Origin: Tatumella sp. JGM118
Lineage (GTDB): Bacteria > Pseudomonadota > Gammaproteobacteria > Enterobacterales > Enterobacteriaceae
Direction: 5' to 3'
Length of the DNA stretch: 64,000 bases
NCBI RefSeq assembly: GCF_018257515.1
Contig: NZ_JAERJR010000011.1
Coordinates: forward strand, 1-64,000
The notes below the pieces were generated by a model. It was not told where the DNA came from. It made no database searches and saw only the letters and a program-made list of their open reading frames with translations. Each line of letters opens with the position of its first letter. Position 1 is the stretch's first letter. This document shows positions 48,042 through 58,185 of the stretch, one piece after another. Made by a program: the position numbers and the translations under genes.

Positions 48042-50023
48042 TATTTCACACCTGCTTTGCTGAGTTCTTCAAAGTGTTTGCGTTCAGTCCGTTCGACCTC
48101 TTCGACTGAGACATAATAATCCACGTCTTCATCGAAGCTTTTAGCAATCCACAGCGCAATAATGGCTACGAAAGAAACCCCCGCCAGCCACCAAATCCAC
48201 CAGATCATGGCAAAACCGAAAACGGTGGCAAACAGCGCAATAATGGCCGGAACACCGCTATTTTTCGGCATATGAATGGCTTCATAGTGCGCAGGCTGCT
48301 GGTACGCTTCACCGCGTTCCTTCATTTCCCAGAACGCATCACGTTCATGGATTTCAGGGATTACGGCAAAGTTATACGCCGGAGGAGGGGAGGAGATAGA
48401 CCACTCCAGTGTACGGGCACCCCACGGGTCACCCGTCAGATCACGGTTTTGATCGCGGTCACGGACAGAAACCCAGAACATAATCAGCTGACACAGAATA
48501 CCCAGCGCGATAATCCCGGCACCACAGGCAGCCACCACCAGTAGCGGATGGAATTGCGGGTCAATGTTCTGGCTCAGACGACGGGTCATCCCCATAAAGC
48601 CTAACGCGTACAGCGGCATAAAGGCGACGAAGAAACCGATGATCCAGCACCAGAAAGAACGTTTGCCCCAGGTTTCATTCAGCGTGAAGCCGAACGCTTT
48701 CGGGAACCAGTAAGTGACACCCGCCATACAACCGAATACCACACCACCGATAATCACGTTATGGAAGTGAGCAATCAGGAACAGGCTGTTATGCAGCACA
48801 AAGTCAGCACCCGGTACGGCCAGCAGCACCCCGGTCATTCCGCCCACCGAGAAGGTGATAATAAAACCCACGGTCCAGAGCATCGGCGCGGTCATCTGAA
48901 CGCGTCCCTGATACATGGTGAACAGCCAGTTAAAGATTTTCACCCCGGTCGGAATCGCGATGATCATGGTCATAATACCGAAGAAGGCGTTAACGTTGGC
49001 GCCGGCACCCATGGTGAAGAAGTGGTGGAGCCAGACAACAAACGACAATACGGTAATCGCCACGGTCGCCCACACCATGGAGGTGTAGCCAAACATCCGC
49101 TTTTTGGAGAACGTCGCGGTGACTTCAGAGAAGACCCCGAAGACCGGCAGCACCAGAATGTAAACTTCCGGATGTCCCCAGACCCAGATCAGGTTGACGT
49201 ACATCATCATGTTGCCGCCCATTTCATTAGTGAAGAAATGGAAGCCCAGATAACGGTCAAGTGTCAGCAGTGCCAGGGTAACGGTCAGTACCGGGAACGC
49301 AGCGATAATCAGTACGTTGGTACACAGCGATGCCCAGGTAAAAATCGGCATTTTGAACATCGTCATGCCAGGTGCACGCATCTTCAGAATGGTGACGAAG
49401 AAGTTGATCCCGGTCAGTGTGGTCCCGATTCCGGATAACTGCAGACTCCAGATCCAGTAGTCGACCCCGACCCCGGGACTGTATTCACTCCCGGAAAGCG
49501 GCGGATAGGCCAGCCAGCCAGTCTGTGCAAATTCCCCGACCCCGAGCGACAGGTTAACCAGAATCACACCGATCGCGGTAAACCAGAAGCTGAGGTTGTT
49601 CAGGAACGGGAAGGCGACATCACGCGCACCAATTTGCAGGGGCACGGCAATGTTCATCAGTCCGACGACAAAAGGCATCGCCACGAAGAAGATCATAATC
49701 ACGCCGTGCGCGGTGAAGATCTGATCGTAGTGATGCGGCGGCAGGAAGCCCGCCTCGCCGGCCGAGGCCAGTACCTGCTGGCTACGCATCATTATCGCAT
49801 CGGCGAAACCACGCAACAGCATGACGAACGCCAGGATAATGTACATGATACCGAGCTTTTTATGGTCGATGGAGGTAATCCATTCAGACCACAGGTACTG
49901 CCACTTACCGAAGTAAGTGATAGCCGCCAGAATAGCGATACCGACAATGATAATAGCGGAGCAGGTCACCATGACGATTGGTACGTCTAATGGAACCGCC
50001 GCTAAACTTAATTTTCCTAACAT
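48041..50023 (-). CDS. cyoB: Cytochrome bo3 oxidase subunit I
   Basis: 660 residues, the catalytic heme-copper oxidase subunit with 15 membrane helices. Heme and copper ligands are conserved: the low-spin heme His in [10 protein letters not shown], the CuB His-Tyr pair in [12 protein letters not shown] in [11 protein letters not shown], and the heme ligands in I-A-H-F-H-N-V. It oxidises ubiquinol, reduces oxygen to water and pumps protons. It is 3 residues shorter than E. coli CyoB. Confidence 0.98.
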   Translation of the reverse strand: MLGKLSLAAVPLDVPIVMVTCSAIIIVGIAILAAITYFGKWQYLWSEWITSIDHKKLGIMYIILAFVMLLRGFADAIMMRSQQVLASAGEAGFLPPHHYDQIFTAHGVIMIFFVAMPFVVGLMNIAVPLQIGARDVAFPFLNNLSFWFTAIGVILVNLSLGVGEFAQTGWLAYPPLSGSEYSPGVGVDYWIWSLQLSGIGTTLTGINFFVTILKMRAPGMTMFKMPIFTWASLCTNVLIIAAFPVLTVTLALLTLDRYLGFHFFTNEMGGNMMMYVNLIWVWGHPEVYILVLPVFGVFSEVTATFSKKRMFGYTSMVWATVAITVLSFVVWLHHFFTMGAGANVNAFFGIMTMIIAIPTGVKIFNWLFTMYQGRVQMTAPMLWTVGFIITFSVGGMTGVLLAVPGADFVLHNSLFLIAHFHNVIIGGVVFGCMAGVTYWFPKAFGFTLNETWGKRSFWCWIIGFFVAFMPLYALGFMGMTRRLSQNIDPQFHPLLVVAACGAGIIALGILCQLIMFWVSVRDRDQNRDLTGDPWGARTLEWSISSPPPAYNFAVIPEIHERDAFWEMKERGEAYQQPAHYEAIHMPKNSGVPAIIALFATVFGFAMIWWIWWLAGVSFVAIIALWIAKSFDEDVDYYVSVEEVERTERKHFEELSKAGVK

Positions 50024-50026
50024 GGT

Positions 50027-50953
50027 TTATTCCCCTGCTCCGGCGGTAGCCTGATGGCTCATATCCATACCTTCGTGCTGAGACATGGTCATATTCCCGT
50101 CATGTGCCATGAACTTATCGACAACCTCGTTGAAAAGTTGCGGATTCGCGGTAGAGAAGTACTCCACGGGATTATTCTCACTCGGTGCGGCCAGCTGGTT
50201 GAATTGATCCAGGGTGGTCAGCGTATTTGACGACGCCTTCACCTTATCTACCCATTGCTGGAAGTCCGCGTTGTCTTTGGTGGCAATGGCTTTGAACTTC
50301 ATACCAGAGAAACCACGACCGCTGAAGTTAGACGAAATACCGTCAAAAATTCCTGGCTGATTGGCAATCAGGTGCAGTTTGGTCTGCATTCCTGCCATCG
50401 CGTAGATCTGGCTGCCAAGGGTAGGAATAAAGAAGGAGTTCATCACGGAGTTCGAGGTGATTCTGAAACTGACCGGCGTATTGACCGGGAAGGCAATCTG
50501 GTTAACCGTGGCTATCCCTTGTTCCGGGTAGATAAACAGCCATTTCCAGTCCAGGGCAATGACGTCAATCTCGACAGGTTTTACCTCTGAAGCGATAGGT
50601 TTTGCGGGTTCAAGTGCGTGAGTTGATTTCCATGTCAGCACACCCAGGAAGAGAATGATAAGGATAGGGACTATCCAGACCACTGCTTCCACTTTATTCG
50701 AGTGCGACCAGTTAGGTGAATATTTAGCGTTCGTATTCGACGCCCGATATTTCCAGGCAAACACGATAGCCATAAAGATTACAGGGATCACCACCACTAA
50801 CATCAAGCCGAAGGCTGTCATGATCAGTGAACGTTGCTCCATTGCAATCTGACCTTTGGGATTTAATAAGGCACTATCACATCCGCTGAGTAACACTGCG
50901 CCGGTGATAAGTGACAAAATCCCCAAACATTTATTGTATTTCCTGAGTCTCAT
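50027..50953 (-). CDS. cyoA: Cytochrome bo3 oxidase subunit II
   Basis: 308 residues. Lipoprotein signal with L-L-S-G-C (Cys25), two membrane helices, then a periplasmic cupredoxin domain that lacks CuA ligands, as in quinol oxidases ([29 protein letters not shown]). The C-terminus is His/Met-rich ([19 protein letters not shown]). First gene of the operon; aerobic respiration. Confidence 0.97.
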   Translation of the reverse strand: MRLRKYNKCLGILSLITGAVLLSGCDSALLNPKGQIAMEQRSLIMTAFGLMLVVVIPVIFMAIVFAWKYRASNTNAKYSPNWSHSNKVEAVVWIVPILIILFLGVLTWKSTHALEPAKPIASEVKPVEIDVIALDWKWLFIYPEQGIATVNQIAFPVNTPVSFRITSNSVMNSFFIPTLGSQIYAMAGMQTKLHLIANQPGIFDGISSNFSGRGFSGMKFKAIATKDNADFQQWVDKVKASSNTLTTLDQFNQLAAPSENNPVEYFSTANPQLFNEVVDKFMAHDGNMTMSQHEGMDMSHQATAGAGE

Positions 50954-51344
50954 TTAACGACCTCAATGACAAAGGGCTTATTGTCGTTTAAGTGTGGTGG
51001 CATTTTACGGTAAGGTTTCTTTACTGTAAACCAAATTGAGGTTGTGTCATCAGAATGTATCCTTACCCTCAGTAAAATTTAACAAAGTTTACCCGGAGTT
51101 AAAAAGCTAAGATACATCAACCAGTTAGTCGCTATTCGAACAGACTGAAATATTCTTATCGCTAATATTCCTTATAGCTATAACGGCCACGGGCTGTTAT
51201 AAGAAAATTAACATTTAACCTTCTGTTAACTATTTAGCCGGTTATTTCGGCAATACACTGGCTATAATTTAGCCAGTTGTTAACAGCTATGAAACGGGGG
51301 GATTAAAATAATGTGCCACCCCACTTCAGATTACGCATTAAATG
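50954..51344. other. cyo promoter region
   Basis: About 390 AT-rich bases between the divergent-side start of cyoA and the 3' end of ampG. Repeated GTTAA/TTAAC elements, for instance around 51205-51235 and 51280-51290, resemble ArcA-binding direct repeats. ArcA represses cyo at low oxygen in E. coli; binding here is inferred. No small gene was seen. Confidence 0.4.
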
Positions 51345-52811
51345 TCACTTTTTTATCTGCCGGCAATCGAGCATCACTCCGAATAATACGGCGAGGCAGA
51401 GAATGGCCATTCCTGTTTCAAAAATGGGCGCATCCCGAAAGCCGGCGGGTAGCCAATGGAACGCTGACAGCATAAGTGTAGACAGCCAGCCAAAAAGTAC
51501 CAGGCAACCGGCAAGAAACACCCGGAAAGCCAGGCGATAAGCGGAGGGAAATGCGGTTCGCCGCGGAAAAGAGGTTTGCCGGGTGAGTCCGTTGAGGCTG
51601 TGACGGCTGATGAGCAGCAGCAGCAGCCCCGGTACTCCGGCAAAAACGGTAAAGGCATAAAATAACGGCCATCCCCACAGTTCCACCAGCCAGCCGGCGG
51701 CCGGCCCCACATAGACCCGGCCTACCGCCGAGAGTGCCGACAGCAAAGCGAACTGGGTGGCTGAAAACGATGCGTTACATAACGCCATCAGCAGGGCGAC
51801 AAAGGCGGCGGTGCCCATGCCCCCGCACAGGTTTTCGATAAAGACCGCGCTGGCCATGCTCCACAGATGGACCGGCGTGACACTCAGTAGCCAGTAAGCC
51901 AGATTGGATACCGTCTGAAAGATACCAAACCACATCAGTGCGCGGAACAGGGTCAGTCGCTGCATCAGCACGCCGCCATACAGCGCCCCGATGATGGTTG
52001 CCAGTAACCCGAGCGTTTTATTTACCAGCCCGACATCCCCGGCACTGAACCCCAGACCACGGATCAGAAATGTGGTACTCAGCGCACCCGCAAACGCGTC
52101 ACCGAGCTTATAAAGGATGATCAGGGTGATCATCAGCCAGGCATTATTGCGACCGAAAAAGTCGAGCAGGGGGGCGACCACGGCCTCACGGAGGGTCAGC
52201 GGACGTACCGCCGTGGTCTCCGGCTCTTTTGCCATCAGGGTCCCGAGGATCCCGGGCAGCATCAGCAGAGCCATCAGCCAGTAAGTGGCATGCCAGCCGA
52301 GAAAACGATCTGCCAGCCAGAGGGCTAAGCCCCCGGACACCAGCATGGCGAGCCGGTAACCGAGCACCGTAATCGCCGCACCGCTGCCGCGTTGCTCTGC
52401 CGGAAGAACATCCGTTTTCCAGGCATCAAAGACGATGTCCTGGGAGGCTGAGCAAAAGGCGACGATCACTGCCAGTAAAGCAAGCCAGGTCAGATGACCG
52501 GCAGGCTGAATAAAGCCCATGGCGGCGATGGTGATCATCAGGGCGCATTGCGCCATTAATAACCACCCGCGACGACGGCTCAGTACCGGCGGAGCATAGC
52601 GATCCAGAAAGGGAGACCAAAGAAACTTAAAGACGTAGGCCTGTCCGACCAGAGAGAAAATACCGATAGTTTTCAGATCGATATTTTCAACGGTCATCCA
52701 GGCCTGAAGAGTACCGGACGTTAAGGCCAGCGGTAAGCCTGACGAAAACCCCAGTAATAGCAGAACAGTAAAGTTACGCTGGCTGAAAATCTTTAAATAG
52801 TCTGAACGCAT
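51345..52811 (-). CDS. ampG: Muropeptide permease AmpG
   Basis: 488 residues with about 14 membrane helices, close to the 491 of E. coli AmpG. It imports GlcNAc-anhydroMurNAc and its peptides from the periplasm for peptidoglycan recycling, the signal source for inducible AmpC. Typical blocks are G-F-S-S-G-L-P-L-A-L-T-S-G-T-L-Q-A-W-M, F-K-F-L-W-S-P-F-L-D-R-Y and S-A-S-Q-D-I-V-F-D-A-W-K-T-D. The ATG at 52811 gives the family start; AGGGTG lies upstream. It follows yajG by about 45 bases, as in E. coli. Confidence 0.95.
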   Translation of the reverse strand: MRSDYLKIFSQRNFTVLLLLGFSSGLPLALTSGTLQAWMTVENIDLKTIGIFSLVGQAYVFKFLWSPFLDRYAPPVLSRRRGWLLMAQCALMITIAAMGFIQPAGHLTWLALLAVIVAFCSASQDIVFDAWKTDVLPAEQRGSGAAITVLGYRLAMLVSGGLALWLADRFLGWHATYWLMALLMLPGILGTLMAKEPETTAVRPLTLREAVVAPLLDFFGRNNAWLMITLIILYKLGDAFAGALSTTFLIRGLGFSAGDVGLVNKTLGLLATIIGALYGGVLMQRLTLFRALMWFGIFQTVSNLAYWLLSVTPVHLWSMASAVFIENLCGGMGTAAFVALLMALCNASFSATQFALLSALSAVGRVYVGPAAGWLVELWGWPLFYAFTVFAGVPGLLLLLISRHSLNGLTRQTSFPRRTAFPSAYRLAFRVFLAGCLVLFGWLSTLMLSAFHWLPAGFRDAPIFETGMAILCLAVLFGVMLDCRQIKK

Positions 52812-52855
52812 GACACCCTGCTGCATGATGAAAATTCATGCAGCAATCATATCAT

Positions 52856-53434
52856 TCAGCGGGAGTTTTGTTTAATGAAGTCATTGATGCTAGTGTCCTG
52901 AGCCATATCAGAAATCACATCACTCATTGTGGCATTGACGGCATTAGTGATCTTTTCGTTCGTGGCATTGAAGGCACCTTCCACACTGTAGGTCTGACGA
53001 TAGGTTTTGACCTGACGGTTACCATTTTTCGCCGTAGCCGTGATGGAGATGTCCGCATTAGTCGTAATGCTGTAACGCAGGTTCCCCTGGGTGACATTCG
53101 CATAGAGTTTGTTGACGACGATCTGCAGGTCAACCGCACCATTCGGGCCAATCATATACCCGCGCGCGGTCATCTGTTTTTCCAGCACTTCCTGCAACAG
53201 GAAACGTAAATCACGTGACGGCGTCAGGGTAACCAGCTGGTTATCACGGTTGATCTGCGCCAGCGCCTGGCTGGTACGTTGGTCGGCCCCGTTAACGCTG
53301 ATAGTCACGCCCATCAGGCTGGGGTCTTGCTGAGGTAATGTCATTTTCGGGGTGACATCAAGGGTATTACTGCTGGTAGCGCAGCCGGCAAGGGCAAAGG
53401 CTGCCAGCAGAGGGAAGATTACGCGTTTTAACAT
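52856..53434 (-). CDS. yajG: Lipoprotein YajG
   Basis: 192 residues, as in E. coli. Signal peptide with lipobox L-A-G-C (Cys18). The body matches the YajG family of outer-membrane lipoproteins with unknown function, with Y-S-V-E-G-A-F-N-A-T-N-E-K-I-T-N-A. The frame is open 45 codons upstream, but the ATG at 53434 begins the signal peptide. Upstream partner of ampG and divergent from bolA, the E. coli arrangement. Confidence 0.92.
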   Translation of the reverse strand: MLKRVIFPLLAAFALAGCATSSNTLDVTPKMTLPQQDPSLMGVTISVNGADQRTSQALAQINRDNQLVTLTPSRDLRFLLQEVLEKQMTARGYMIGPNGAVDLQIVVNKLYANVTQGNLRYSITTNADISITATAKNGNRQVKTYRQTYSVEGAFNATNEKITNAVNATMSDVISDMAQDTSINDFIKQNSR

Positions 53435-53713
53435 ACAAATTTTCTCATCACATGATAAAAACAAGATAGCCCGCAACACGGTGTGCCGGCAGAACCCGGG
53501 CAGCATACCCGGGAAGGCTGTCAGATGAATCTGTAAAAGCCTCTGGATTTCAGCGGATAACTCATCCATAGTCCGCGGATGTTACCGCTCTATCATGCTT
53601 AATCGTCTATTAAATAGCACGTAATTTTTTTGCACAGATAGCGCCGTGATTCTGAAAAACAAACTAGTATTGATAATGAAGGGCAGCGTGCTCGCAAGCC
53701 AGGAGTAACAGAG

Positions 53714-54028
53714 ATGATTCGGGGAATAATAGAAGACAAATTACGCAACGAATTTCAGCCTGTCCACCTCGATGTTCAGGATGAAAGCTATCGTCACAAC
53801 GTGCCTGCCGGTTCAGAAAGCCACTTTAAAGTGGTGATTGTCACTGACCGCTTTGCGGGACAGCGTTTTCTGGCCCGGCATCGCGCAATCTACAGTGTCT
53901 TGTCTGAGGAACTGGCAGGCCCGGTCCATGCCCTCGCACTGCATACGTATACCACCGCAGAATGGCAGGGCTTGCAGGATACGGTTCCCGCGTCCCCTGA
54001 CTGTCGCGGGGCCGGGTTACAGGCATAA
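53714..54028 (+). CDS. bolA: BolA family transcriptional regulator / Fe-S partner
   Basis: 104 residues, same size as E. coli BolA. The class II KH-like fold shows [12 protein letters not shown], the [17 protein letters not shown] segment and [14 protein letters not shown], containing the conserved His. BolA affects cell shape and envelope genes in stationary phase and pairs with monothiol glutaredoxins for iron-sulfur handling. In E. coli it depends on RpoS, which connects it to iraP in this window. Confidence 0.95.
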   Translation: MIRGIIEDKLRNEFQPVHLDVQDESYRHNVPAGSESHFKVVIVTDRFAGQRFLARHRAIYSVLSEELAGPVHALALHTYTTAEWQGLQDTVPASPDCRGAGLQA

Positions 54029-54052
54029 CCTGTCCCGGGTGACTCTCTCTGT

Positions 54053-54077
54053 AACGGCCCTGCGGCCGTTTTTTTTT
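54053..54077 (+). terminator. Terminator of bolA
   Basis: A 7-bp stem (AACGGCC with GGCCGTT), 4-base loop, then a T run to 54077. Confidence 0.92.
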
Positions 54078-54141
54078 ATGAAAAAAATCCAGAGCGGATC
54101 AAAAATCAGCGTCAGTGCCCTGATCCACTGCATGTGGCACC

Positions 54142-54170
54142 TCGACTCATTCCCCCGATGCCGCTATAAT
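54142..54170 (+). promoter_or_regulatory. Likely sigma-70 promoter of tig
   Basis: TCGACT (54142-54147) and a perfect TATAAT (54165-54170) are 17 bases apart, about 150 bases before the tig start. Confidence 0.55.
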
Positions 54171-54324
54171 GCTGCGTCTATTTTTCCGGAATGTCTTCGG
54201 GACGCTTCTGGTAACAGGGAACGGAGTATTCTTCACGGAAGCCGTCCCGGTTGTTAGATAGTGCGTATTCATTAATGCGTGATGTCTGAAGTTGACCGAG
54301 CACGTGATTTTTTGAGGTAACAAG

Positions 54325-55629
54325 ATGCAAGTTTCAGTTGAAACCACACAGGGCCTGGGCCGTCGCATTACCATCACAGTCGCTGCTGACAGCATTGAGA
54401 CTGCGGTGAAGAAAGAACTGATTGATGTAGCGAAGAAAGTCCGCATCGATGGTTTCCGTAAAGGCAAAGTACCTGCCAACATCATCGAACAACGTTACGG
54501 TGCTTCCGTGCGTCAGGACGTGCTGGGCGAACTGATGTCCCGCAACTTTATTGATGCGATCATCAAAGAAAAAATTAATCCGGCGGGCGCACCTAAGTAT
54601 GTCCCGGGTGAGTACAAAGCGGGTGAAGATTTCACTTACGCGGTAGAGTTTGAAGTCTACCCGGAAATCGAACTGCAGGGTCTGGACGCTATCGAGGTTG
54701 AAAAACCTCAGGTAGAAGTGAAAGACGAAGATGTCGATACCATGCTGGACACTCTGCGCAAGCAGCAGGCTGACTGGAAAGAAACCAGCGAAGCCGCGGC
54801 AGCTGAAGACCGTGTCACTATCGACTTCACAGGTTCGGTTGACGGTGAAGAGTTTGAAGGCGGAAAATCGTCTGACTTCGTACTGGCCATGGGCCAGGGT
54901 CGCATGATCCCTGGTTTCGAAGACGGCCTGGTCGGTCACAAAGCCGGTGAAGAATTCACCATCGACGTTAAGTTCCCGGAAGATTACCACGCCGAGAACC
55001 TGAAAGGTAAAGACGCGAAGTTTGCGATTGTTCTGAAAAAAGTAGAACAGCGCGAACTGCCGGAATTCACCGAAGAGTTCGTGAAACGTTTCGGTGTGGC
55101 TGACGGATCGGTTGCCGGTCTGCGTACCGAAGTTCGTAAGAACATGGAACGTGAACTGAAAAATGCCGTACGTAACAACATCAAAACCCAGACTATCGAT
55201 GGCCTGATCAAAGCCAATGACATCGATGTTCCGGCTGCGCTGATCGACAGCGAAATTGATGTTCTGCGTCGCCAGGCGGCACAGCGTTTTGGTGGTAACG
55301 AAGCGCAGGCGCTGGAATTACCGCGTGAACTGTTCGAAGAGCAGGCAAAACGTCGCGTTGTTGTTGGCTTACTGCTGGGCGAAGTTATCCGCACCAGCGA
55401 ACTGAAAGCTGACGAAGAGCGTGTTAAAGGCCTGATCGAAGAAATGGCTTCAGCGTATGAAGATCCACAGGAAGTGATCGAGTTCTACGGCAAAAATAAA
55501 GAGCTGATGGACAACATGCGTAATGTTGCTCTGGAAGAGCAGGCGGTAGACGTTCTGCTGGAAAAAGCGAAAGTCACCGAAAAAGCGGCCAGCTTCCAGG
55601 ACTTGATGAACCAGGCTCAGACAGCATAA
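54325..55629 (+). CDS. tig: Trigger factor
   Basis: 434 residues. The ribosome-binding domain includes G-F-R-K-G-K-V-P (about 43-50), which contacts L23. An FKBP-type prolyl isomerase domain (about 150-245, [20 protein letters not shown]) and a C-terminal chaperone domain follow. It receives nascent chains at the exit tunnel and helps them fold. The start has TGAGG upstream. As in E. coli it precedes clpP-clpX-lon. Confidence 0.98.
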   Translation: MQVSVETTQGLGRRITITVAADSIETAVKKELIDVAKKVRIDGFRKGKVPANIIEQRYGASVRQDVLGELMSRNFIDAIIKEKINPAGAPKYVPGEYKAGEDFTYAVEFEVYPEIELQGLDAIEVEKPQVEVKDEDVDTMLDTLRKQQADWKETSEAAAAEDRVTIDFTGSVDGEEFEGGKSSDFVLAMGQGRMIPGFEDGLVGHKAGEEFTIDVKFPEDYHAENLKGKDAKFAIVLKKVEQRELPEFTEEFVKRFGVADGSVAGLRTEVRKNMERELKNAVRNNIKTQTIDGLIKANDIDVPAALIDSEIDVLRRQAAQRFGGNEAQALELPRELFEEQAKRRVVVGLLLGEVIRTSELKADEERVKGLIEEMASAYEDPQEVIEFYGKNKELMDNMRNVALEEQAVDVLLEKAKVTEKAASFQDLMNQAQTA

Positions 55630-55655
55630 GTGGTGTCTGAAGTGTACTGAATGAA

Positions 55656-55686
55656 GCCCGTGAGCCAGATGGTCACGGGCTTTTTT
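55656..55686 (+). terminator. Terminator of tig
   Basis: An 8-bp stem (GCCCGTGA with TCACGGGC), 9-base loop, then six T. Confidence 0.9.
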
Positions 55687-55805
55687 ACTTATACAGCGAG
55701 CTTCCCGCAGGCAGGCATACTTTTTCTTTATATTTCCATCATCTACTGGCAGATTATCGGCCAGACTCATGCATAATCTTCGCGAATCCTCAAAAGATTG
55801 TTATG

Positions 55806-55833
55806 CTTGAATTACTGGCAGTTATCCCCACAT
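55806..55833 (+). promoter_or_regulatory. Sigma-32-type promoter of clpPX
   Basis: CTTGAA (55806-55811) and CCCCACAT (55826-55833) are 14 bases apart, closely matching the heat-shock consensus CTTGAA / CCCCATNT. It lies 139 bases before the clpP start in the 340-base tig-clpP gap, which otherwise holds the tig terminator. Confidence 0.8.
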
Positions 55834-55971
55834 ATGAGGGAGTGTGAGAAGAAACTGGCTGATTAACCGTCCTGACGTTGTCGGAAGGAGGCAGGCTTCG
55901 TGGGAATCGTAGCTTTCCTAACGTAAAATCGGTACAGAGTGTTACCAACGAACTTTATTCAGGAGACGGTT

Positions 55972-56595
55972 ATGTCATACAGTGGCGAACGTGAAATGAC
56001 AGCATCACAGATGGCCCTGGTGCCAATGGTGGTTGAGCAGACCTCGCGCGGTGAGCGGTCATACGACATTTTTTCCCGCTTACTTAAAGAGCGAGTGATT
56101 TTCCTGACCGGCCAGGTGGAAGACCACATGGCTAACCTGATTGTGGCGCAGATGCTTTTTCTGGAAGCTGAAAATCCTGAGAAAGATATCTACCTGTACA
56201 TCAACTCACCCGGGGGCGTGATCACCGCAGGGATGTCAATTTATGACACCATGCAGTTTATCAAGCCTGATGTGAGCACCATTTGTATGGGGCAGGCATG
56301 TTCAATGGGGGCATTCCTGTTGACGGCGGGGGCAGAAGGGAAACGTTTCTGTCTGCCAAATTCACGTGTCATGATCCACCAGCCGTTAGGCGGATTCCAG
56401 GGACAGGCATCGGACATCGAAATCCATGCCCGTGAAATCCTGAAAGTGAAACAGCGCATGAATGAATTGATGGCGAAACATACCGGCAAACCGCTGGAAC
56501 AGATCATTGATGATACAGAGCGTGACCGTTTCCTCTCAGCCTCAGAAGCGGTAGAGTATGGGCTGGTCGACTCAATTCTGACGCAACGTAAATAA
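55972..56595 (+). CDS. clpP: ATP-dependent Clp protease proteolytic subunit
   Basis: 207 residues. Serine peptidase forming a tetradecamer with ClpX or ClpA. Catalytic Ser111 (M-G-Q-A-C-S-M-G-A) and His136 (V-M-I-H-Q-P) are intact, and the oxyanion stretch S-P-G-G-V-I is present. The residue before the catalytic Ser is Cys instead of the Ala found in E. coli. The short N-terminus before M-A-L-V-P-M-V differs from E. coli but keeps the propeptide length. The ATG at 55972 has AGGAGA upstream; the open frame 11 codons earlier has no site. Confidence 0.98.
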   Translation: MSYSGEREMTASQMALVPMVVEQTSRGERSYDIFSRLLKERVIFLTGQVEDHMANLIVAQMLFLEAENPEKDIYLYINSPGGVITAGMSIYDTMQFIKPDVSTICMGQACSMGAFLLTAGAEGKRFCLPNSRVMIHQPLGGFQGQASDIEIHAREILKVKQRMNELMAKHTGKPLEQIIDDTERDRFLSASEAVEYGLVDSILTQRK

Positions 56596-56720
56596 AACTT
56601 TTTGCTACACTGCACTCAATGTCAGACGTGCAGTCTGAAGTAGCCGGAAGTGTTTTGCCGGGTGTCGCTCGCCTGACCCTGGGTCCTGGCGGGCAGCCGA
56701 AACTATAAAGAGGTTAACTG

Positions 56721-57992
56721 ATGACAGAGAAGCGCAAAGACGGTTCAGGTAAGTTGCTGTACTGCTCTTTTTGCGGCAAGAGCCAGCATGAAGTGCGTAA
56801 ACTGATTGCCGGACCGTCAGTGTATATCTGTGATGAATGCGTCGATTTATGCAACGACATTATCCGCGAGGAAATCAAAGAAGTTGCACCGCATCGTGAA
56901 CGTAGTGCCCTGCCTACGCCGCGCGAAATACGCGTTCATCTCGATGATTACGTGATTGGCCAGGAAAAAGCCAAGAAAGTTCTGTCAGTAGCGGTATATA
57001 ACCACTACAAGCGTCTGCGCAATGGTGATACCAGCAATGGCGTTGAACTGGGCAAGAGTAACATTCTGCTGATTGGTCCGACCGGTAGCGGTAAAACCTT
57101 ACTGGCCGAAACCCTGGCGCGTTTACTGGATGTGCCTTTCACCATGGCCGATGCCACCACCCTGACCGAAGCCGGTTATGTGGGTGAGGATGTGGAAAAC
57201 ATTATCCAGAAACTGCTGCAGAAATGTGATTATGATGTGCAGAAAGCACAACGCGGTATCGTCTACATCGACGAAATTGACAAAATTTCCCGTAAATCGG
57301 ATAACCCGTCAATCACCCGTGATGTCTCCGGTGAAGGGGTTCAGCAGGCTTTACTGAAACTGATCGAAGGGACAGTCGCTGCCGTTCCGCCTCAGGGAGG
57401 ACGTAAACATCCGCAGCAGGAATTTTTACAGGTCGATACCTCTAAAATCCTGTTTATCTGTGGCGGTGCGTTCGCCGGACTGGATAAAGTGATTGCTCAG
57501 CGTGTCGAAACCGGCTCCGGTATCGGGTTTGGCGCCACGGTCAAAGATAAGTCTCAGAAAGCAACTGAAGGTGAATTACTGTCCCAGGTTGAACCTGAAG
57601 ACTTAATTAAATTCGGTCTGATCCCTGAGTTTATCGGTCGTCTGCCGGTGGTTGCGACGCTGAATGAACTGAGTGAAGAAGCGCTGATCCAGATCCTGCG
57701 TGAGCCGAAAAATGCCCTGACCAAGCAGTATCAGGCATTATTCAGCCTCGAGGGTGCAGAGCTTGAGTTCCGCGATGAAGCACTGACGGCGATTGCCAAA
57801 AAAGCCATGGCCCGTAAAACCGGTGCCCGTGGTCTGCGCTCAATCGTGGAAGCCGCTTTACTGGATACCATGTACGATTTACCGTCCATGGAAGGGATTG
57901 AAAAAGTCGTCATTGATGATTCAGTCATTGAAGGCAAATCCGAACCTATGCTGATCTACAGCACGCAGGAAGCACAGGCTTCTGGCGAATAA
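56721..57992 (+). CDS. clpX: ATP-dependent Clp protease ATPase subunit ClpX
   Basis: 423 residues. N-terminal zinc domain C15-x2-C18 … C37-x2-C40 for substrate adaptors. AAA+ Walker A is G-P-T-G-S-G-K-T (about 119-126) and Walker [10 protein letters not shown]; the ClpP-contacting I-G-F loop is found in G-S-G-I-G-F-G-A. It unfolds tagged proteins, including RpoS brought by RssB, which IraP opposes. Follows clpP by 125 bases. Confidence 0.98.
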   Translation: MTEKRKDGSGKLLYCSFCGKSQHEVRKLIAGPSVYICDECVDLCNDIIREEIKEVAPHRERSALPTPREIRVHLDDYVIGQEKAKKVLSVAVYNHYKRLRNGDTSNGVELGKSNILLIGPTGSGKTLLAETLARLLDVPFTMADATTLTEAGYVGEDVENIIQKLLQKCDYDVQKAQRGIVYIDEIDKISRKSDNPSITRDVSGEGVQQALLKLIEGTVAAVPPQGGRKHPQQEFLQVDTSKILFICGGAFAGLDKVIAQRVETGSGIGFGATVKDKSQKATEGELLSQVEPEDLIKFGLIPEFIGRLPVVATLNELSEEALIQILREPKNALTKQYQALFSLEGAELEFRDEALTAIAKKAMARKTGARGLRSIVEAALLDTMYDLPSMEGIEKVVIDDSVIEGKSEPMLIYSTQEAQASGE

Positions 57993-58022
57993 TTCAGCAA
58001 TTCCGGCAGTCCGGTAACGAAT

Positions 58023-58054
58023 GAAAGGGGAAAATTGCTTCCCCTTTCATTTTT
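58023..58054 (+). terminator. Terminator of clpPX
   Basis: An 8-bp stem (GAAAGGGG with CCCCTTTC), 10-base loop, then ATTTTT. Confidence 0.85.
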
Positions 58055-58068
58055 CTCGCATTTATGAC

Positions 58069-58096
58069 ATTGAATGTCGTGTCAACATCCCCATAT
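58069..58096 (+). promoter_or_regulatory. Sigma-32-type promoter of lon
   Basis: ATTGAA (58069-58074) and a perfect CCCCATAT (58089-58096), 14 bases apart, correspond to the heat-shock promoter known before E. coli lon. Confidence 0.85.
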
Positions 58097-58185
58097 ACTC
58101 AATTATCTTTGGGCCTTTAGCACCCTGGTCAGACGAATGGGGTGGCAGCCTGTTACCTGGCGGAAATTAACTAAGAGAGAGCTCT

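Noticed and set aside
48761-49438. 225-codon plus frame opposite cyoB
   Set aside because: Shadow frame of a conserved membrane-protein gene, with His/Gly/Asp-rich composition.
56299-56311. Cys before the catalytic Ser of ClpP as an unusual active site
   Set aside because: Ser111 and His136 are intact, and I recall A-C-S-M-G-A in other gammaproteobacterial ClpP proteins, so it is likely ordinary variation.
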